A stretch of DNA of 38,609 nt, from positions 1-38,609 of the forward strand of contig BNVH01000030.1 of assembly GCA_025997955.1 (NCBI GenBank), in the 5' to 3' direction. The notes beneath the pieces are model-generated. The model was not told where the DNA came from. It saw only the letters and a program-made list of their open reading frames with translations, and made no database searches. The position numbers were made by a program, and so were the translations under genes. Numbering within the stretch: the first letter of the stretch is position 1; each line of letters opens with the position of its first letter. The stretch comes from Synergistales bacterium (GTDB taxonomy: Bacteria > Synergistota > Synergistia > Synergistales > Aminobacteriaceae). Shown here piece after piece: positions 1 through 8,987 of this stretch.

Positions 1-70
1 GCGAACATGGCGAAATAAAACGAGAACATGTGAGCCGATATATGCGGTATGCCGAGTTTGGCAAGCGGCG

Positions 71-640
71 TTGCGGGAGAGTAGCGATTATTACACATAC
101 GGCGACTACAAAACATGGGACGATGATTTGCGCTACGAGCTTATCGACGGAGAGGCGTTTCTCATGTCCCCAGCTCCCACCACAAGACATCAGAGGTTGT
201 TATCGGACTTACACAGACAGATAGCCAATTATTTTCACGGCAAGGAGTGCGAGGTCTTTTTTGCGCCTGTGGATGTCTTTTTACCAAACGGCGACGAGGA
301 GGATGATGACGACATCGACACCATTGTGCAACCGGACATTGTGATAGTCTGCGACGAGTCGAAAGTGCGAGAAAAAGGAATATTCGGCGCGCCGGATGTC
401 GTGTTCGAGGTTTTGTCTCCGTCTACAAAGTCCCGTGACAAGGACGAAAAGCTCCGTCTTTATGAGCGCGCGGGCGTAAAGGAATATTTCATAGTCGACC
501 CACAAGAGAACATCGTCACGGCCTACCGAAGAGGCGGCTTGAATCATTTTTCTCGGAAAACGCTATACGGCGCGGCTGATACTTTGGAGTTCGACACGTT
601 CAAAGAGCTGAAAATTTCGCTTGCTGAGGTTTTTGCATAA
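71..640 (+). CDS. Uma2-family (DUF820) PD-(D/E)XK nuclease-fold protein
   Basis: The 189-residue product matches the Uma2/DUF820 family. It has the N-terminal YTYGDYKTW and ELIDGE segments, an MSPAP block near residues 32-36, QPDIVIV with Asp89, FEVLSPST with Glu113, and YFIVDP near 139-144. The Asp and Glu are the expected acidic residues of the PD-(D/E)XK core. The family is related to restriction endonucleases, but its cellular role is mostly unknown. An acidic insert (GDEEDDDDIDT, about 74-84) sits just before the core strand. The start is taken as TTG because no ATG or GTG in this frame precedes the conserved block; there is no clear ribosome site, so the N-terminus is uncertain. It is transcribed toward the chemoreceptors and has no obvious partner. 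Family assignment is firm; a DNA-cleaving function is inferred. Confidence 0.85.
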   Translation: MRESSDYYTYGDYKTWDDDLRYELIDGEAFLMSPAPTTRHQRLLSDLHRQIANYFHGKECEVFFAPVDVFLPNGDEEDDDDIDTIVQPDIVIVCDESKVREKGIFGAPDVVFEVLSPSTKSRDKDEKLRLYERAGVKEYFIVDPQENIVTAYRRGGLNHFSRKTLYGAADTLEFDTFKELKISLAEVFA

Positions 641-657
641 GAGTTTTTGCATAAGAG
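630..657. repeat. Perfect 14-bp tandem duplication across the Uma2 stop codon
   Basis: The unit TTTTTGCATAAGAG occurs at 630-643 and again, directly abutting, at 644-657. The first copy contains the TAA stop of the Uma2 gene. It looks like a small slippage duplication with no coding consequence. Confidence 0.8.
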
Positions 658-661
658 TAGT

Positions 662-683
662 GGGCGAGCCTTCAAACTCGCCC
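662..683 (+). terminator. Possible intrinsic terminator after the Uma2 gene
   Basis: GGGCGAG at 662-668 pairs with CTCGCCC at 677-683 around an 8-nt loop. A T-run lies about seven bases further on (TACATTGTTTTT). The spacing to the T-run is longer than ideal, so it may be a weak terminator or just a hairpin between the convergent Uma2 and chemoreceptor genes. Confidence 0.4.
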
Positions 684-706
684 TACATTGTTTTTCTCCG
701 TAAGAC

Positions 707-2875
707 CTAAGCCCTCACTTTCGGCAGGGCTTTCTTATCCGACACCTTGCCCTTGCTGTCTTTGGGGGCGGCTTTTGATTCGTGCAGCTTGAAGCGCGAA
801 AGGACATCAGTCAGGTCTGAGGCGTATTGCGTCATAGTCTCGGACTGCTCCGCTAAGTTCTGAGCTGCCGAGGACGTCTCGTCCGCCGCGCGGCGGATGT
901 TTTCGATGGTATGCACCATTTCGACGGTCGACTTCGTGGCGCTGTCGATAGCTGTAGCTATCTCTTTGCTCGACGCGGCCTGCTCCTCGGCTACCGCTGC
1001 TATGTTCTGGATGGACTCGTTGGCCTTGTTTATCTCGTTTTTCGCGCTGCCAAGCTCCGTTTGCGCCTGTTCGGCCTGAACGAGCGTTTCTACCAAAAGA
1101 CGCCCCGCTTCCGTCGTGGCCTTGATGCTCGCTTGGGCTCCGGTCTGGAGTTCGATGATGATGCCATTGACGTTCTGAGCGGCGCGGGCTGACTCTTCAG
1201 CGAGTTTACGCACTTCCTCCGCGACGACCGCGAAGCCTCGGCCCACTTCGCCGGCTCTTGCCGCTTCGATGGCGGCGTTCAGGGCCAAGAGGTTTGTCTG
1301 GTCGGCTATACCCGTAATGACCGATACGAAACCGCTGACGTTTTGAACCGAATCCACGAGCTGGCGTGTCTTGGCCTCGCTCTCCTTGGAGTTTTTATCC
1401 ACGTTGCGCATACCTGCTATTACGGCGTCGACGGTCGCTATGGCCTTGCTCGACGCGTCCGTAGTCTGGGACAAGAAAGCGGCGCTGTCGGTGGCCGACT
1501 GCGCTACCGTATCCGCGCCGGCGCTCATCTCCTCTACGCCCGCGTTGCTCTGCTCTAATGCCTCGCCATTGGATTCGCTCAACGTCGAGACTTGATCTAT
1601 TGAGGCCTTTACTTCTTCCATGGAGGCGTTGGTTTCCTCAGAAATAGAGGACAGATTATTGGCGCTGGCCGACAAGTCCCTCGCGACGCCCACGACGTCT
1701 TTCATACTGCTTTCCTGAGACGCGACCATATCTGACAGCGCGACGGCCATCTGTCCAAGCTCGTCCTTGCCCTTGTAGCCGAAGTCCTCAAACGCTATCG
1801 TGAGATCTCCGTCCCCGGCGCGCTTGGCCAAACTAACGATTACGCCAAGAGGTTTCGATATGCTGCGCGCTATAACGAACGCTATCAGCAAACCGAACAC
1901 GATGGATACAGCGCCCGCCGCGTAGAGGGCGCGCACAGAACCGGCCAAATTCTTGACGTTTTCATTCGACACTTCCTGGACTCGTTGAGAGGCGAGCGTC
2001 GACGCGTTGCTGCTCTCGACGTTAAATGACGCCATAAGAGGCCCGCGAGCCTTTGTTAGATCGTTTAGGGCGACGTAGGAGGCGATGAATTCATCAATGT
2101 TGTCTCTGTAATGCTTAGCGGCATCGGCGAGAGCGCTCATAGCGGCTTTTTGCTCAGGCGTATGGGTTGACCGCGCGAGAACTTCTATACTCGCGTCTAT
2201 TGGCTTGAGCAAGGTGTCGTATGTCTGCATCCGTGCCGTATCTTTGTTGGTTATGGCTACGTTTAACAGGATGCGCAGCTGCATGAACTGAAACTGAACC
2301 TCGACGACTCTTTCCCATAAAAGGCTCAGGGCGCCGAGTTCTTCGCTACTGGCATCGTTGCCGATAGCGGCGTCCATCGCTTCCTTGTAGGTCTTCACGG
2401 CATCGGCTACGGCCTTGGTCATGGTGTTGCCGCCCTCCGTCATGACGCCCAAGATTTTATTTTTTAGGTCGGCGGCGGCGTATGTGCGGTTTACAATGTC
2501 AAGATAGTTTTTGTAGATGGGGCCTACGGTGTTTACGACATACGCGGGGGTTCTCAAATCCGGATCGGTCTTGTTTTGCGTGACTATCTGATCGTAAATC
2601 TCCTGAACTAAATTTGTCTTTGCCTTGGCGTCGGCTACGGCTTCCGCGCTCTCCGTGTACTGCACGTCTCTCACAGAAATAAAGACCTCGTACGCCCTAC
2701 GCTCAAGCTCTGTGCCGTTCAATAGGCTCAAGACGACCTTGTCGCTCATGAAGCGCGTATTTCGATCCGTTTTGTCAATGTCATATAACGTCACGGCGAT
2801 GGCTATGGCGAAGATCAGAAGCAGTAAACCAAACCCCAAAAACAACTTCGACATTATCTTGATATTTTTCCACAT
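707..2875 (-). CDS. Methyl-accepting chemotaxis protein with long helical sensor domain
   Basis: This 722-residue transmembrane chemoreceptor has a first membrane helix at about 11-30 and a periplasmic, mostly helical region of about 290 residues. The second membrane helix lies near 322-345, followed by a HAMP linker containing ISKPL and a long cytoplasmic signalling domain. The hairpin tip that contacts CheA/CheW is clear: DQTNLLALNAAIEAARAGE, then GRGFAVVAEEVRKLAE. The sensor length suggests a helical bimodular type rather than a single four-helix bundle; that is inference. The tail is Lys-rich with no NWETF-like CheR tether. The ATG start has a GGGGGA ribosome site about 10 nt upstream. 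It lies directly downstream of, and is clearly paralogous to, the receptor at 3020-5116. Its ligand cannot be told from sequence. Confidence 0.95.
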   Translation of the reverse strand: MWKNIKIMSKLFLGFGLLLLIFAIAIAVTLYDIDKTDRNTRFMSDKVVLSLLNGTELERRAYEVFISVRDVQYTESAEAVADAKAKTNLVQEIYDQIVTQNKTDPDLRTPAYVVNTVGPIYKNYLDIVNRTYAAADLKNKILGVMTEGGNTMTKAVADAVKTYKEAMDAAIGNDASSEELGALSLLWERVVEVQFQFMQLRILLNVAITNKDTARMQTYDTLLKPIDASIEVLARSTHTPEQKAAMSALADAAKHYRDNIDEFIASYVALNDLTKARGPLMASFNVESSNASTLASQRVQEVSNENVKNLAGSVRALYAAGAVSIVFGLLIAFVIARSISKPLGVIVSLAKRAGDGDLTIAFEDFGYKGKDELGQMAVALSDMVASQESSMKDVVGVARDLSASANNLSSISEETNASMEEVKASIDQVSTLSESNGEALEQSNAGVEEMSAGADTVAQSATDSAAFLSQTTDASSKAIATVDAVIAGMRNVDKNSKESEAKTRQLVDSVQNVSGFVSVITGIADQTNLLALNAAIEAARAGEVGRGFAVVAEEVRKLAEESARAAQNVNGIIIELQTGAQASIKATTEAGRLLVETLVQAEQAQTELGSAKNEINKANESIQNIAAVAEEQAASSKEIATAIDSATKSTVEMVHTIENIRRAADETSSAAQNLAEQSETMTQYASDLTDVLSRFKLHESKAAPKDSKGKVSDKKALPKVRA

Positions 2876-2949
2876 GTGAAACGATTCCCCCTTTTAGAAG
2901 TGTATAGAATGAATTGCGTTAAAAAATTATAAAATTATAAAAATATAAA

Positions 2950-2977
2950 ATTATACAAAAATTACTATCAATTCTAA
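2950..2977 (-). promoter_or_regulatory. Possible promoter of the first chemoreceptor gene
   Basis: On the minus strand a TTAGAA box (2972-2977) and a perfect TATAAT box (2950-2955) are 16 nt apart, about 75 nt upstream of the receptor start. They lie beside a block of nearly pure A/T (2921-2955) built from ATAAAATT-like units. Chance TATAAT matches are easy in such AT-rich DNA, so confidence is low. Confidence 0.35.
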
Positions 2978-3019
2978 CCTTTTTTGTCAAAAGAGACAAG
3001 ACGCGCGAAGCGCATTTGG

Positions 3020-5116
3020 TCAAGATTTGAGCTTGAACTTGGAAAGCACGGCTGTTAGGCTCGCGGCGTGCTCGTTTATAGCCTCCGACTGTTCCGCCAC
3101 GCCATGCGCTGTCTGAGCCGTCTCGTCCGTAGCGCTTCGTATGTTTCCGAGCGTGCCCACCATCTGCATCGTCGATTTAGTGGCGCTGTCGATGGCCGTC
3201 GCTATCTCCTTGCTGGACGCCGCCTGCTCCTCGGCCACTGACGCTATGTGCTGTATGGCGTCATTGGCCTTGTTTATTTCTTTGAGCGTATCGTCAAGCT
3301 CCGACTGAGCCAGCTCGGCCTGAGTGAGGGTCTCCGCCAAGAGTCTCCCGGCCTCCGTGGTGGCCTTTATGCTCTCTTGGGCTCCGCTCTGAAGCTCCGT
3401 GATAATATTGTTGACGTTTTGAGCGGCCCTTGCGGACTCCTCGGCGAGCTTCCTGACCTCCTCCGCCACGACGGCGAAGCCTCGCCCCACCTCCCCGGCG
3501 CGCGCGGCCTCAATAGCGGCGTTGAGCGCCAAGAGGTTTGTCTGGTCTGCTATGCCGGTTATGACGGAGACGAAACTGCTGACGTTTCCGACGGACGCCA
3601 CAAGCTGGCGCGTCTTGGCCTCGCTTTCCTTGGAGTTTTTGTCCACATCGCGCATACCGCGGATAACCGAGCCCATAGTGTTTATGGCCTTATGAGATAC
3701 CTTGGTGGTCTCTGATATGGATGCCGCGCTGTCGGTGGCGGAGCGAGCCATGGTATCCGCGCCCGCGCTCATCTCCTCGACGCCGGCGTTGCTTTTTTCC
3801 AAGGTGGCGCCGTTGGCTTCGCTGAGGTTGGTCACCTGCGCGATGGAGGTTTTTATTCCTTCCATTGAAGTGTTCGTCTCATCAGAAATGGCCGACAGGT
3901 TTTGCGCCCCCTCCACCAAGTTTTTGGCCACCTTCACAACGTCTTCCAGAGTTGTTTCTTGCGATTCTATCATGTTTGAAAGGGCGTTCGCCAAAAGCCC
4001 AAGCTCGTCTTTTTTGTCCTTGCACCGAAATTCGCTTCTCGTCATGGTGAGGTCCCCCTCCCCGGCGCGGTGCGCGAGGTCTACTATCGTGTTGAGCGGG
4101 GCTGATATGCCGTGAGAAATCAGAAGCGATATGATTACGGCCAAAACGGCGGCTATACCGGCGGAGACGAACATTATAAACATGGTTCTGCCGATGGCGT
4201 CCTTGTTGTCCTCGGATGTTTCCACGACGTTCGCTTGCGAGATGGAGCTGACGGTCACTGATTCATCGTTGATTTGTTTCAGCATCGCGGCGCGCGATAT
4301 GTCTAAACTATTTGCCTCGGTGAACGCCTTTATATAGTCTTGCAGGGTGGCTTGAAAAATTTTGGCCTCGTCCGCCGCCTTCTCCGTCAGATCTTTTTGT
4401 GTTTTGTCCGTAAGCGACGCTTTGAAGTCCGAGATTGCCTTGACCACATTTTTCGTCCCATTGAGCGCCGTGTTTAGCAGCGTAGCGTCGTCGTTGGCCA
4501 CAGCTTGTTGCATATCACGCCTAAGGGTTTGAATCGCGCTGACCGCAACCACTCCATCCCTGTATTGTTTGATTCTGAACGGTATTTCCACTTTCCTTAC
4601 GCGCAGCGCTGTATCAAGGGCTTCACCCAAAGATGACAGGACATCGGACGCGGAGGAGTACATACTTTCGGCGTGCCGCATCATAGAGCGATACAGCTCT
4701 TCTTCTTTGGCGTTGGCCTCCATGCTCTTGACTATCAAATCCGAGTAACTCTTATAAAGAGGAACGATCTTTTCCTGAACCTGTTTTGGGGTGACGAGCA
4801 ACGGATGAGCGGCGCCGAACGCCGCTATGTCGTCAAAGGTCTTTTGTAGTTCGTCCATAGCCGACCTTACAGCTTTGATGGGCTCTTCGCCACTTGTGTG
4901 CTGCATAATCTGCATGGCCAGCGCCAAATCGTGAAACTTTCGCTCCATTGCCACGGTCTTCTCCATGACAGGAGCGACCTCTTTTGACAAGTGGTCACTG
5001 CTCTTGTTGACCCTCGACATGCGACCTTCCGCTATGAATATCGTCGCCAAAAAAATCACCAAAAGCAGACCGAACCCCAAAAGCATTTTCGACTTGATCC
5101 TGATATTTCCCCACAT
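3020..5116 (-). CDS. Methyl-accepting chemotaxis protein, paralogue of the neighbouring receptor
   Basis: The 698-residue product has the same layout as the receptor at 707-2875: MWxNIxIxSK N-terminus, membrane helix at about 11-30, long helical periplasmic domain, second membrane helix near 315-338, HAMP, and the signalling tip LALNAAIEAARAGEVGRG. The two cytoplasmic halves are nearly superimposable, while the sensor halves have diverged, so the pair probably sense different ligands through a shared output. An upstream TTG would add six residues, but the ATG at 5116 aligns with the paralogue and has GGGGGAAG 8 nt upstream, so ATG is chosen. It ends at FKLKS and lacks the Lys-rich tail of its neighbour. 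A gap of 144 nt separates the two genes, so each may have its own promoter. Confidence 0.94.
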   Translation of the reverse strand: MWGNIRIKSKMLLGFGLLLVIFLATIFIAEGRMSRVNKSSDHLSKEVAPVMEKTVAMERKFHDLALAMQIMQHTSGEEPIKAVRSAMDELQKTFDDIAAFGAAHPLLVTPKQVQEKIVPLYKSYSDLIVKSMEANAKEEELYRSMMRHAESMYSSASDVLSSLGEALDTALRVRKVEIPFRIKQYRDGVVAVSAIQTLRRDMQQAVANDDATLLNTALNGTKNVVKAISDFKASLTDKTQKDLTEKAADEAKIFQATLQDYIKAFTEANSLDISRAAMLKQINDESVTVSSISQANVVETSEDNKDAIGRTMFIMFVSAGIAAVLAVIISLLISHGISAPLNTIVDLAHRAGEGDLTMTRSEFRCKDKKDELGLLANALSNMIESQETTLEDVVKVAKNLVEGAQNLSAISDETNTSMEGIKTSIAQVTNLSEANGATLEKSNAGVEEMSAGADTMARSATDSAASISETTKVSHKAINTMGSVIRGMRDVDKNSKESEAKTRQLVASVGNVSSFVSVITGIADQTNLLALNAAIEAARAGEVGRGFAVVAEEVRKLAEESARAAQNVNNIITELQSGAQESIKATTEAGRLLAETLTQAELAQSELDDTLKEINKANDAIQHIASVAEEQAASSKEIATAIDSATKSTMQMVGTLGNIRSATDETAQTAHGVAEQSEAINEHAASLTAVLSKFKLKS

Positions 5117-5278
5117 TTCTAAATCTTCCCCCAATATTCTAATAATTGTAAAAGTTTAATTAAACAAAGTGTAACATTCAGGGCAAGAAGGGGCAAGCGA
5201 ATAAAATTCAATCCAAAGGCTTATGACAGAAAACAAAAATCGTGATAAGCTGAATAAAAATAAATTTCTGAGAAATTC

Positions 5279-5283
5279 GGAGG
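5279..5283 (+). promoter_or_regulatory. Ribosome binding site fixing a TTG start
   Basis: GGAGG lies 7 nt before the TTG at 5291. No ATG or GTG is near in this frame, so it supports TTG as the real start of the ABC ATPase. Confidence 0.75.
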
Positions 5284-5290
5284 ACTAATA

Positions 5291-6331
5291 TTGAGCGTTT
5301 CGATAACCATTGCCGACATCGAAAAAAAATTCTCCGCCTTTCAGGCGCTGAGCGGCGTAAGTTTAAAATGTCCAGCCGGGACGTTCACCGCCATCTTGGG
5401 GCCGTCCGGCTGCGGCAAGACTACGCTTTTGCGCTTGCTCGCCGGTTTTGACAAGCCCACAGCGGGGGAGATTCGCTTTGACGACGAGGTCGTGTCCTCC
5501 GCGCGTTACAGCTTGCCCACGGAGTCGCGCGACCTTGGGATGGTCTTTCAGTCTTTCGCTCTTTGGCCTCATATGACCGTCATAGAACATGTTCTTTTTA
5601 CCTTCAAGCACAGGGGAATAAAGAGAGATAAGGCGGAGGCTTTGAAGATTCTTCACTCTCTTGAGCTCGACACTCAAGCCGAAAAGCGCCCGGCGCAACT
5701 GTCAGGCGGACAAAGACAGCGAGTGGCCTTAGCCCGCGCTATAGCCGGAAACCCCGGGACGCTTTTGATGGACGAGCCCCTTTCGAGCCTCGACGCGGAG
5801 CTTAGAATCGGCATGAGGCGCGAAATATCGGCTCTCCACCGCGCGAGAGGCTCAACTGTGGTCTACGTCACGCACGACCAGGAGGAAGCGATGGCGATGG
5901 CTGACCGCGTCGTCGTTATGAATAAAGGGCAAATCAAGCAAATAGGCGCTCCCAAAGACGTCTACGCTACACCCAAGTCGCGGTTTGTGGCGCGGTTTGT
6001 CTCAAAGGCAAACTTAGTGCGCGGACAATGGGAGGGAGACCGTTTTCGTCCGGAGGGTACGGAGGGCGTGTCTTGGCTGGGCGAGCTTTTGAAAGACGCT
6101 TGGACAAGTCGGGGATGCTACCCTGTCAGGCCGGAACAGTTCGTGTTATCGGGCAGCGGAAACGGGATAGAGGCGGAGGTCGAGTCCGTTCAGTATCAGG
6201 GCCGCGAGATTCACGTGACCTTTAGGGTCTCTCAAGGGGTTTGGAAGGCTTATATGCCCTCTGACGTTCGCCTTGAGCATGGCCAAAAGGTCACGCTCAA
6301 CTTGGCAAACTCGCCACTCTTTAGCGCATAG
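5291..6331 (+). CDS. ABC transporter ATP-binding protein, Fe3+/spermidine/putrescine type
   Basis: The 346-residue ATPase has all the expected motifs: Walker A GPSGCGKTT (about 37-45), Q-loop in VFQSFALWP, signature LSGGQRQRVALARA, Walker B LLMDEPLSSLD, and the H-loop in VTHDQEEA. The C-terminal third (after about 240) fits the TOBE-like domain of the PotA/FbpC (CUT1-like) group. By family it would power uptake of ferric ion, polyamines or a similar small solute from the inner face of the membrane. No permease or periplasmic binding protein lies beside it: upstream is a divergent chemoreceptor and downstream a TRAP system. It therefore works with subunits encoded elsewhere or is a relic. Substrate is not predictable. 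Confidence 0.93.
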   Translation: MSVSITIADIEKKFSAFQALSGVSLKCPAGTFTAILGPSGCGKTTLLRLLAGFDKPTAGEIRFDDEVVSSARYSLPTESRDLGMVFQSFALWPHMTVIEHVLFTFKHRGIKRDKAEALKILHSLELDTQAEKRPAQLSGGQRQRVALARAIAGNPGTLLMDEPLSSLDAELRIGMRREISALHRARGSTVVYVTHDQEEAMAMADRVVVMNKGQIKQIGAPKDVYATPKSRFVARFVSKANLVRGQWEGDRFRPEGTEGVSWLGELLKDAWTSRGCYPVRPEQFVLSGSGNGIEAEVESVQYQGREIHVTFRVSQGVWKAYMPSDVRLEHGQKVTLNLANSPLFSA

Positions 6332-6419
6332 GGCAATAGTGGCGTCTAAGGCAATTTACTTGTGCAAAATATCTGTTTTTTGAGTTGCGCATGATGTATA
6401 CTTAACGAGGAAAATAGGT

Positions 6420-6890
6420 ATGAAGATTATTTCCGAATTGAAGTTTTGGCTTTTTTTGATTTTTTTCTCCTCCGTTCTCTTTGTTTTGCTGACGCCAGTT
6501 CGCCGCGTCGAATTTCTTGATAGTTCGGGAATAGTTGTATTGTCGTTTTCCGTTTATCAGGGCGAATCTTTTTCGACGGAGTATATTCACTCCGTGCAGC
6601 TTTGTCCAGTGGTGGACGAATATTGCGTGGTAGCGGGTTCTATATGGCTTAGGGAGGAGAGAACTCAATCCACAAACGCCGGTTTGCCCACGGAGGCGCC
6701 GCGCCTCGGAAGATTTATCCACGATACGCCTTGGTATCGCTACATAGGAGGACGGCGCGCTTTTCGGTCTATAGGGCTTAGGATAGGTAATGACAGAATT
6801 GGTATAAATACCCTCACCTTGCCAAACGGTGAGGTTGTTAGGCTTTATGAGCGTTTCCCCGGTAAACTCCTGACTATGCGCCTTAGATAA
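6420..6890 (+). CDS. DUF1850 domain protein, TRAP-associated
   Basis: This 156-residue protein has an N-terminal membrane anchor (about 8-26) and then a DUF1850 domain outside the membrane. The diagnostic block YIHSVQLCPVVDEY is near 57-70 and a GLPTEAP block near 87-93. DUF1850 genes are commonly found beside fused TRAP permeases of the TAXI class, and the next gene is exactly such a permease, 51 nt away. The job of the domain is not established; a helper role in solute capture or transporter assembly is inference. The ATG start has a GAGG about 9 nt upstream. Confidence 0.88.
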   Translation: MKIISELKFWLFLIFFSSVLFVLLTPVRRVEFLDSSGIVVLSFSVYQGESFSTEYIHSVQLCPVVDEYCVVAGSIWLREERTQSTNAGLPTEAPRLGRFIHDTPWYRYIGGRRAFRSIGLRIGNDRIGINTLTLPNGEVVRLYERFPGKLLTMRLR

Positions 6891-6941
6891 ACGGATGGTT
6901 TTCTGAAAAGTTTAACTGTAAAATTTAGAGGAGGAGTAGGT

Positions 6942-8900
6942 ATGCCTGATCTGGAGAAGGTAGTGGGCGCGGACGCCGAACCGGTAAGCGCTATCGATGT
7001 CGAGGCTATTAAGAAGCAGTATGACAGTGAGTCGAGGTTTCGTTCGCCACATGACTGGACCGGGATAATGATCAATGTCTTGGCTGTGGCGATGTCCTGT
7101 TTTCATCTTTATACCGCGGCTAACGGACTGCTTATGGAGATGTGGCAGCGCTCGATTCACCTCTGCTTCGTCTTGGTGCTGGTATTTTTGCTCTATCCCA
7201 TGGGGAAAAAGGCCCCTAACGACCGTATTCCCTGGTACGACTATGTTCTTGCCATATTGGGGGCTTTCGCTACTCTCTACATGGTGTTTCAGTTCCACGC
7301 CATGTTGGACAGAGCCGGAATGCCCAGCGTCCTTGATTTAAGCGTGGGGTGTCTTGGGATTTTGCTTGTCCTTGAGGCCACGCGCAGGGTATCGAACCCG
7401 GTTTTGCCCATCATCGCTATATTCTTCCTGTTCTACTGTTATTTCGGGCGCTACATGCCGGCGCTTTTCCAGCACAGGGGCTATAACTTCTACCGCATAA
7501 TAAACCACATGTACCTCGGGACTGAGGGAGTTTTTGGAACGCCTCTGTCAGTGTCGGCCACGTTTGTCTTTATGTTTGTTTTGTTCGGGACTATAATTGA
7601 GCAGACGGGGCTCGGTAAATATATCATTGACCTTTCGATGGCTTTGGCCGGTTGGTCGGCGGGCGGCCCCGCTAAAGTGGCCGTCGTCAGCTCCGGCATA
7701 ATGGGGACAATATCCGGCTCGTCAGTGGCCAACGTCTGTACGACGGGCATGTTCACCATTCCCCTGATGAAGAGCGTCGGATATCAGCCGCACTTCGCCG
7801 GGGCAGTGGAGGCCGTCGCGTCCACGGGCGGACAGATAATGCCTCCCGTCATGGGAGCCGCCGCTTTCATAATGGCTCAGACGATGGGCGTTCCTTATTT
7901 GGATGTCGCCTTGGCCGCCGTGGTTCCGGCGTTGCTCTATTACATTGCCGTTATCGTTCAGGTGCATTTTGAGGCTACGCGCCTCGGACTTGTTGGCTTG
8001 CCGCGAGACCGTCTGCCCAAGCTCAAAGCCCTAATTCTTGAGAAGGGACATCTTTTGCTACCCTTAGCCGGTATAATCTACTTCCTCGTCACCGGCTACA
8101 CTCCGCTCAAGGCTGCTTATTACGGTATTCTTCTTACAATCGTAACGTCTTACGTCAAAAGAGACACCTGGCTCACCCCCGCCAAACTCTGGGAGGGACT
8201 TGTCAGCGGAGCGCGAAGCTCTCTTGGCGTGGCCTGCGCCTGCGCCACGGTTGGCGTTGTAATAGGTACGGCCACCCTCACCGGCCTTGGGTTGAAGCTA
8301 GCTCACGCTATTGTGACATTGGCCGGCGGCAGCCTCTTGCTGACGCTGTTTTTCACGATGTTCGCCTCTATCTTGCTCGGCATGGGCCTTCCCACGACGG
8401 CCAACTTCATCGTCACAAGCACAATGGCCGCCCCCGCTCTGATTCAGCTTGGTATTCCTGATATGGCCGCTTATATGTTCGTCCTTTATTTCGGTATAGC
8501 GGCAGACCTCACCCCGCCCGTGGCCTTAGCGGCCTACGCCGGAGCCGGCATAGCGGGATCTGACCCCATCAAGACTGGTATAACGGCTTGCAAATTAGCC
8601 TTGGCCGGCTTCCTCGTCCCATATATTTACGCCTACAACCCCATTTTGGTTCTTGAGAACTTCGAGGCTTTCGAGTTCACTCAGGCTGCCATAACCGCTA
8701 TAATAGGAGTTTTCCTGCTCGGTATGGCGACCATCGGCTTCTTTAAAGCGCAAGTGAACTGGCTATTCAGAGTATTGGCCCTCGGCGGCGCTCTCGGTCT
8801 GATGATTCCGGGTTGGAAGTCCGACCTCGCCGGGCTCGTTATTTTGGCCCTTATATGGTACTTTCAGACCGAGAAGGAGAAAAAGGCTATATTGGCTTGA
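6942..8900 (+). CDS. Fused TRAP transporter permease (4TM/12TM, DctQM type)
   Basis: The 652-residue integral membrane protein is a fusion of the small TRAP subunit (about 1-165) with the large DctM-like subunit (about 170-640). Recognisable blocks are SGSSVANVCTTG, TGGQIMPPVMGAAAF and GMGLPTTANFIV, all typical of the fused TRAP class. It would drive sodium- or proton-coupled uptake of an organic acid or similar solute delivered by a TAXI-type binding protein. No binding-protein gene is present in the window; the DUF1850 gene is upstream. AGGAGGAG directly precedes the ATG. It is probably co-transcribed with the DUF1850 gene. Confidence 0.94.
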   Translation: MPDLEKVVGADAEPVSAIDVEAIKKQYDSESRFRSPHDWTGIMINVLAVAMSCFHLYTAANGLLMEMWQRSIHLCFVLVLVFLLYPMGKKAPNDRIPWYDYVLAILGAFATLYMVFQFHAMLDRAGMPSVLDLSVGCLGILLVLEATRRVSNPVLPIIAIFFLFYCYFGRYMPALFQHRGYNFYRIINHMYLGTEGVFGTPLSVSATFVFMFVLFGTIIEQTGLGKYIIDLSMALAGWSAGGPAKVAVVSSGIMGTISGSSVANVCTTGMFTIPLMKSVGYQPHFAGAVEAVASTGGQIMPPVMGAAAFIMAQTMGVPYLDVALAAVVPALLYYIAVIVQVHFEATRLGLVGLPRDRLPKLKALILEKGHLLLPLAGIIYFLVTGYTPLKAAYYGILLTIVTSYVKRDTWLTPAKLWEGLVSGARSSLGVACACATVGVVIGTATLTGLGLKLAHAIVTLAGGSLLLTLFFTMFASILLGMGLPTTANFIVTSTMAAPALIQLGIPDMAAYMFVLYFGIAADLTPPVALAAYAGAGIAGSDPIKTGITACKLALAGFLVPYIYAYNPILVLENFEAFEFTQAAITAIIGVFLLGMATIGFFKAQVNWLFRVLALGGALGLMIPGWKSDLAGLVILALIWYFQTEKEKKAILA

Positions 8901-8917
8901 GCGACTTGAGCTTTTTC

Positions 8918-8936
8918 GTAATATGATGTATATTAC
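8918..8936. promoter_or_regulatory. Inverted repeat between the TRAP and cheV genes
   Basis: GTAATAT (8918-8924) and ATATTAC (8930-8936) form a perfect 7-bp inverted repeat around GATGT. No T-run follows, so an operator is as likely as a terminator. It is just downstream of the TRAP stop and about 100 nt upstream of cheV. Confidence 0.3.
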
Positions 8937-8975
8937 AGGCTTAAAGCGAAATGAATATTTTGATTTGAGCCTGTA

Positions 8976-8987
8976 CAAATTAATTTG
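8976..8987. promoter_or_regulatory. 12-bp palindrome upstream of cheV
   Basis: CAAATTAATTTG is a perfect 12-bp palindrome about 50 nt before the cheV start, flanked by GT and AC that extend the symmetry with one mismatch. It could be an operator. Its role is unknown. Confidence 0.35.

Noticed and set aside
16..41. TAAA and GCCGATAT separated by 14 nt, resembling a flagellar sigma-28 promoter
   Set aside because: Spacing is one short, the gene downstream is not a motility gene, and one match in a window this size is expected by chance.
1..224. Open frame 3 at the window edge, possibly a tail of an upstream gene or a shifted Uma2 start
   Set aside because: It overlaps the Uma2 frame, resembles no family, and Uma2 similarity already begins at 71 in another frame.
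3000..3019. GCGC-TTC-GCGC hairpin after the second chemoreceptor as a terminator
   Set aside because: The stem is four base pairs and no T-run follows on the minus strand.
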